A stretch of DNA of 26,038 bases from JAAYKM01 sp964408155. Lineage in GTDB: Bacteria > Desulfobacterota > Syntrophia > Syntrophales > JAAYKM01. Shown in pieces: positions 23,065-26,038 of this stretch (position 1 is the stretch's first letter; every line of letters begins with the position of its first letter). Location of the stretch: positions 1 through 26,038 of the forward strand of contig CAYOYJ010000015.1 in NCBI GenBank assembly GCA_964408155.1. The letters are read 5' to 3'. The position numbers were made by a program, and so were the translations under genes. Below the pieces are notes generated by a model. That model did no database searches. It saw only the letters and a program-made list of their open reading frames with translations, and had not been told where the DNA came from.

Positions 23065-24438
23065 TCAGTTACGTTCCGTCGCCAATCGGATTGAGTCATA
23101 GGTAACCCGGCACAACAAATCCAGTTCTGCAATCGACATCGCCAGATGAGGCATCAAAACGATGACATCTCCCAGGGGACGGATCAAGACGCCCTGCTTC
23201 CTCGCTTCCATGATCACCTGATGACCCGTGCGGTTTTCAGCGGGCAGACTTTCCCGGGTTTCCTTGTCTGCGACCAGTTCGATTCCCACCATCATCCCCC
23301 GCTGGCGAATATCGCCGACATACTTCAGTTCCCGGAACGCCTTCAATTTACCCGTTAAAAAGGCGATTTTCGGCTGGAGGTTCTCGATAATCCGTTCTTT
23401 TTCAAACAGATCCAGACTGGCGATGGCCACGGCGCAGGCCAGGGGATTGCCCGTGTAGGTATGGCCGTGGAAAAAGGTTTTGTTCTCCACGAATTCCCCC
23501 AGGAACCCCTCGAAAATCTCCTCGCTGGTCACCGTCGCCGCCAAGGGCAGATACCCACCGGAAATACCCTTTGCCAGGCACAGGATATCGGGGCTCACCC
23601 CTTCATGCTGGCAGGCGAAGAGTTTTCCCGTACGTCCGAAGCCGACCGCCACCTCGTCCGCGATCATGAACACTCCGTAATGACTGCATAATTCCCTGAC
23701 TCCCCGGAGAAAACCCTCCGGCTGCATCAGCATCCCTGCCGCACCCTGGACCAGGGGTTCCAGCACTAACGCGGCGATTTCTTCATGGTGTGCATCCAGT
23801 ATCGTTTCAACAGCCAAAAGACAATCCAGCTCGCATCCTGGAAATTCTCGGCCGTAAGGACAACGATAGCAGTAGGGCGAGGCGACTTTATATGTTTCAA
23901 ACAGAAGATCCCGGTACATATCATGAAACAGATCAATCCCACCCAGACTGACCGATCCGATCGTGTCTCCGTGATAGGCGTTTACAAAAGATAGAAACTT
24001 ATTTTTTGTCCGTATCCCCTTCGCTGCCTGACGATGGTATTGAAAAGCCATTTTCAGGGCGATTTCCACAGCGGTGGATCCGCTGTCGGAATAGAATACC
24101 TTGGTGAGCCCGGGAGGCGTCACGTCAAGCAGTTTCTGCGCGAACCTCACTGCCGGGACATTTGTGATCCCCAGCATGGTCGAATGGGCGATCAGATCGG
24201 ACTGCGCCTTGAGGGCTTCGTCCAGTTCAGCCTTGCCGTGACCGTGCACGTTGGTCCACAGGGACGATATGCCGTCCAGGTAGGCGTTGCCTTCAATGTC
24301 GTACAGGTAGGATCCCTTCCCTTTTTCGATGATGACGGGCTTTTCCCGGCGATAGATCTGCATCTGCGTGAAAGGATGCCAGACGCATTCCAGATCCGTC
24401 TTTTCCAGGGCTTTGATTTCCTCTTCCCTGCCTGCCAT
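23065..24438 (-). CDS. bioA: Adenosylmethionine-8-amino-7-oxononanoate aminotransferase
   Basis: A 457-aa class III PLP aminotransferase making 7,8-diaminopelargonate from 8-amino-7-oxononanoate, usually with SAM as amino donor. PLP Lys is K290 in LAKGISGGYLP; Asp261 is in IADEVAVGFGRTG; YSDSGSTAVEIALK binds phosphate. The N-terminal VWHPFTQM and HGHGKAELDEAL are BioA hallmarks. A Cys-rich insert (YCYRCPYG...GCELDC) may be structural. AAAGGAG precedes the ATG at 24438. First gene after birA (96-nt gap), with the hotdog gene 3 nt downstream. Confidence 0.96.
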   Translation of the reverse strand: MAGREEEIKALEKTDLECVWHPFTQMQIYRREKPVIIEKGKGSYLYDIEGNAYLDGISSLWTNVHGHGKAELDEALKAQSDLIAHSTMLGITNVPAVRFAQKLLDVTPPGLTKVFYSDSGSTAVEIALKMAFQYHRQAAKGIRTKNKFLSFVNAYHGDTIGSVSLGGIDLFHDMYRDLLFETYKVASPYCYRCPYGREFPGCELDCLLAVETILDAHHEEIAALVLEPLVQGAAGMLMQPEGFLRGVRELCSHYGVFMIADEVAVGFGRTGKLFACQHEGVSPDILCLAKGISGGYLPLAATVTSEEIFEGFLGEFVENKTFFHGHTYTGNPLACAVAIASLDLFEKERIIENLQPKIAFLTGKLKAFRELKYVGDIRQRGMMVGIELVADKETRESLPAENRTGHQVIMEARKQGVLIRPLGDVIVLMPHLAMSIAELDLLCRVTYDSIRLATERN

Positions 24439-24534
24439 ATTGGACTCCTTTATATAAAATCAAATTTTTGTTATGAAAAACCAGCGATGTCTACACTTAA
24501 GCCGACTAAATCCTTGAGGGAAAAAGCGGACGTC

Positions 24535-25512
24535 CTATTGATACAGGACATCTCCGGCCACAATCCGCTGCAGCGCTCCCGTAAGTAGGCGAAGGACCAG
24601 AAATCCGTCCTGATCGATGTCCACAACCTCACCCTCATAGGCATGCTCCAGGTTCTCAATTTTTACGCGCCGTCCGATAATTCCGGAGAGTTCCTTCCAG
24701 CGGCTACGAATGGCTTCAAACTGCCGCCCCTGGAACAGGGCGTAGTAATCTTCCAGCCTCTTCAGAAAATGCTGAAGGATCTCAAGCCGGGAAAAGGTTT
24801 TCCCCGTGAGTATGTTCATCGAGGTGGCGACCTCATGGATCTCTTCCGCCAACGCCTCCTCCGGGGTGTTGACGTTCAGCCCCAGACCGACAACGACGTA
24901 ATCGACCCGGTCCATCTCCATCGCCATTTCCGTCAGGATGCCCGAGATCTTCTTGCCGTGGATCAGGATGTCGTTGGGCCACTTGATCGTAAACGGCAAA
25001 TCGACGAACCCCAGTAGCGTTTCCACCATCGCCACCGCCGCAAGCAGGGTCAGCTGCGGCGCCTCGTGAGGCTGGACAAGGGGGCGCAAAATGATGGACA
25101 TGTAAATACCGCAACCGAAAGGAGAAAACCAGGTTCGGCCCCGGCGTCCCCGGCCCTGGGTCTGGGCTTCAGCCACGACCAGGGTCCCTTCAGGCGCACC
25201 TTCATGAGCAAGCTTCCGGGCCCGGACATTCGTCGAATCCGTCTCACGGTAATATTCGATATTTTTTCTGGCAAAGCGGATTGTCTTCAAGCCTTCTCGA
25301 ATCTCCGCCGGCAAAAGCCGATCCGGAATCGCCTTCAGGGTGTAACCCCGTTTGGTCGAGGATTCGATCCGATAGCCCTCTTCCTGCAGGGTTTTAATGT
25401 GTTTCCAGATGGCGGTGCGTGAAATCGCCAGAGCGGAGGCCAATGCCTCGCCGGAAATCCACGCGCCATCGGAACATTTGAGATACTTTAACAGTTCATC
25501 TTTGGTTGACAT
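24535..25512 (-). CDS. birA: Biotin-protein ligase and biotin-operon repressor
   Basis: A 325-aa two-function protein. The N-terminal winged helix-turn-helix (about 5-62, ISGEALASALAISRTAIWKHI) binds the bio operator. The central ligase domain has the biotinyl-AMP loop GRGRRGRTW and IKWPNDILIHGKKISGIL, and a C-terminal SH3-like domain (about 275-325) follows. It attaches biotin to carboxylases and, loaded with biotinyl-AMP, represses bio genes. The frame also has an ATG at 25527. I prefer ATG 25512 because a promoter -10 (TATGAG, 25524-25519) would place the RNA start at about 25512. Neither ATG has a Shine-Dalgarno. The bio genes follow on the same strand, so they may share transcripts. Confidence 0.93.
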   Translation of the reverse strand: MSTKDELLKYLKCSDGAWISGEALASALAISRTAIWKHIKTLQEEGYRIESSTKRGYTLKAIPDRLLPAEIREGLKTIRFARKNIEYYRETDSTNVRARKLAHEGAPEGTLVVAEAQTQGRGRRGRTWFSPFGCGIYMSIILRPLVQPHEAPQLTLLAAVAMVETLLGFVDLPFTIKWPNDILIHGKKISGILTEMAMEMDRVDYVVVGLGLNVNTPEEALAEEIHEVATSMNILTGKTFSRLEILQHFLKRLEDYYALFQGRQFEAIRSRWKELSGIIGRRVKIENLEHAYEGEVVDIDQDGFLVLRLLTGALQRIVAGDVLYQ

Positions 25513-25518
25513 GGGAGG

Positions 25519-25547
25519 CTCATACATCGCAGACGATCAATTGTCAA
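25519..25547 (-). promoter_or_regulatory. Candidate birA promoter overlapping the operator
   Basis: On the minus strand: TTGACA (25547-25542), 17-bp spacer, TATGAG (25524-25519). The -35 lies inside the left arm of the BirA operator, so bound BirA would block it. The predicted start at about 25512 is the A of the preferred ATG, giving a leaderless message. Confidence 0.5.
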
Positions 25548-25572
25548 CTTGTTTTATAATTCTGGTTGACGA
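25541..25572. promoter_or_regulatory. BirA operator between birA and bioB
   Basis: Left arm TTGTCAACT (25541-25549), 14-bp spacer, right arm GGTTGACGA (25564-25572). The arms are inverted repeats with two differences. The spacing and the TTGTNAAC / GTTNACAA pattern match bacterial BirA sites. The site lies between the divergent birA and bioB and overlaps candidate promoters on both strands. Confidence 0.85.
25555..25560 (+). promoter_or_regulatory. Probable bioB -10 box inside the operator spacer
   Basis: A perfect TATAAT lies between the two operator arms. The -35 region (about 25532-25537, GACGAT) is poor. The RNA would start near 25567, with a leader of about 80 nt before bioB. BirA binding would cover this box. 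Confidence 0.5.
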
Positions 25573-25645
25573 TGTATATGAATTCTGGTAAAGAAATTTC
25601 CGGTCTTCGCAAGAGGCTGAAAATTAAAGCAAGGATTGACAAGTC

Positions 25646-26038
25646 ATGTTCAATACACAAATTGCCTGCCTGGCGGAAAGAATAATCGTTGAACGCTATA
25701 TACCTTCTTACGAAGAGCTCTGCGCTCTTGCCCGTCTTCCGGAAAGCGACACCCTCGATCTTCTCATCTTTTCCCAAAAAATTACCCGCAAGTTCAAGGG
25801 AAACCGGATTACCCTGTGCGCGATCCTTAACGCCAAATCGGGATTCTGCACCGAAGACTGCGCCTTTTGTGCCCAGTCCTCCCATCATCAGACCGGCATT
25901 GCCACTTATGATCTGAGATCGGAAGACTTCATGGTGACCGAGGCGATCGGCCGTCGAAAAGCCGGTGCGACCCGCTTTTCCATGGTTACCAGTGGCTTGA
26001 TGTTGTCGGAAGAGGAAATCTCCACAATCTGCCGGTCC
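25646..26038 (+). CDS. bioB: Biotin synthase, 5' part (cut by window end)
   Basis: The first 131 codons of a radical-SAM enzyme that inserts sulfur into dethiobiotin; the frame runs open through the last base. The radical-SAM cluster motif C-x3-C-x2-C is present as CTEDCAFC (about 73-80), followed by AQSSHH as in BioB, and RFSMVTSGL. AAGGA at 25631-25635 lies 10 nt before the ATG at 25646. Divergent from birA and sharing the BirA operator, so it is controlled together with the minus-strand bio operon. Confidence 0.95.
   Translation, partial: MFNTQIACLAERIIVERYIPSYEELCALARLPESDTLDLLIFSQKITRKFKGNRITLCAILNAKSGFCTEDCAFCAQSSHHQTGIATYDLRSEDFMVTEAIGRRKAGATRFSMVTSGLMLSEEEISTICRS

Noticed and set aside
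1..26038. CRISPR arrays, tRNA, rRNA, IS transposase or phage genes
   Set aside because: I looked for regular repeats, cloverleaf-like ends and transposase motifs and found none that hold up.

Overview
The window carries a chromosomal segment of an anaerobic Gram-negative bacterium. I infer a Desulfobacterota (Deltaproteobacteria) lineage, possibly Syntrophales. The reasons are the phenylacetate-CoA ligase plus double-ACT operon, the PhoH/7TM-HD/YbeY operon, a BirA-regulated biotin locus carrying fatty-acid-synthesis-like genes, and REP-like palindromes. The taxonomic assignment is inference only.

Layout. (1) 1-2970: a plus-strand MTAP/PNP-family nucleoside phosphorylase converges on a minus-strand operon of phenylacetate-CoA ligase, a double-ACT protein and a small protein with an internal duplication. 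(2) 2971-4775: gene-poor DNA with one small secreted Cys-rich protein, REP-like inverted repeats and a near-perfect 26-bp palindrome. (3) 4776-9306, minus strand: an acetoacetate-decarboxylase-family protein, then a compact operon of SH3b protein, M48 lipoprotein protease and CHASE2 adenylate cyclase. (4) 9521-14696, plus strand: an M20 metallohydrolase, then phoH, a 7TM-HD phosphohydrolase and ybeY. The phoH frame has no ATG/GTG/TTG at its expected start; an ATC lies at the right distance from a strong Shine-Dalgarno. (5) 14697-15919: a 1.2-kb stretch without a confident gene. (6) 15920-17230: an M23 peptidase, preceded by a terminator and a 10-codon ORF.

(7) 17512-26038 is the most interesting part, a biotin locus. 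On the minus strand, birA is followed by bioA, a short hotdog protein, an SDR ketoreductase, an acyl carrier protein, a nitroreductase-family flavoprotein, a FabF-like ketosynthase, a second hotdog protein, bioF and bioD. From bioA to bioD, genes overlap or are spaced by 17 nt at most. bioB runs divergently and is cut by the window edge. A BirA-type operator (two 9-bp arms, 14-bp spacer) sits between birA and bioB and overlaps the candidate promoters on both strands. No bioC, bioH, bioG, bioW, bioI or bioZ is visible.

The inserted genes form a nearly complete, private elongation cycle (ketosynthase, ketoreductase, dehydratase, candidate enoyl reductase, carrier) and probably make the pimeloyl thioester used by BioF. 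The two dehydratase-like proteins are complementary. The 93-aa one keeps the FabZ His but has Gln at the Glu position; the 150-aa one keeps the Glu but lacks the His motif. FabZ active sites are built from His of one subunit and Glu of the other, so these two could form a heterodimer with one composite site. I recall that FAS-like genes in extended biotin operons of Deltaproteobacteria have been noted by comparative genomics, so the cluster itself may not be wholly new. The split dehydratase, the ACP insertion and the nitroreductase as enoyl reductase are the parts most worth testing.
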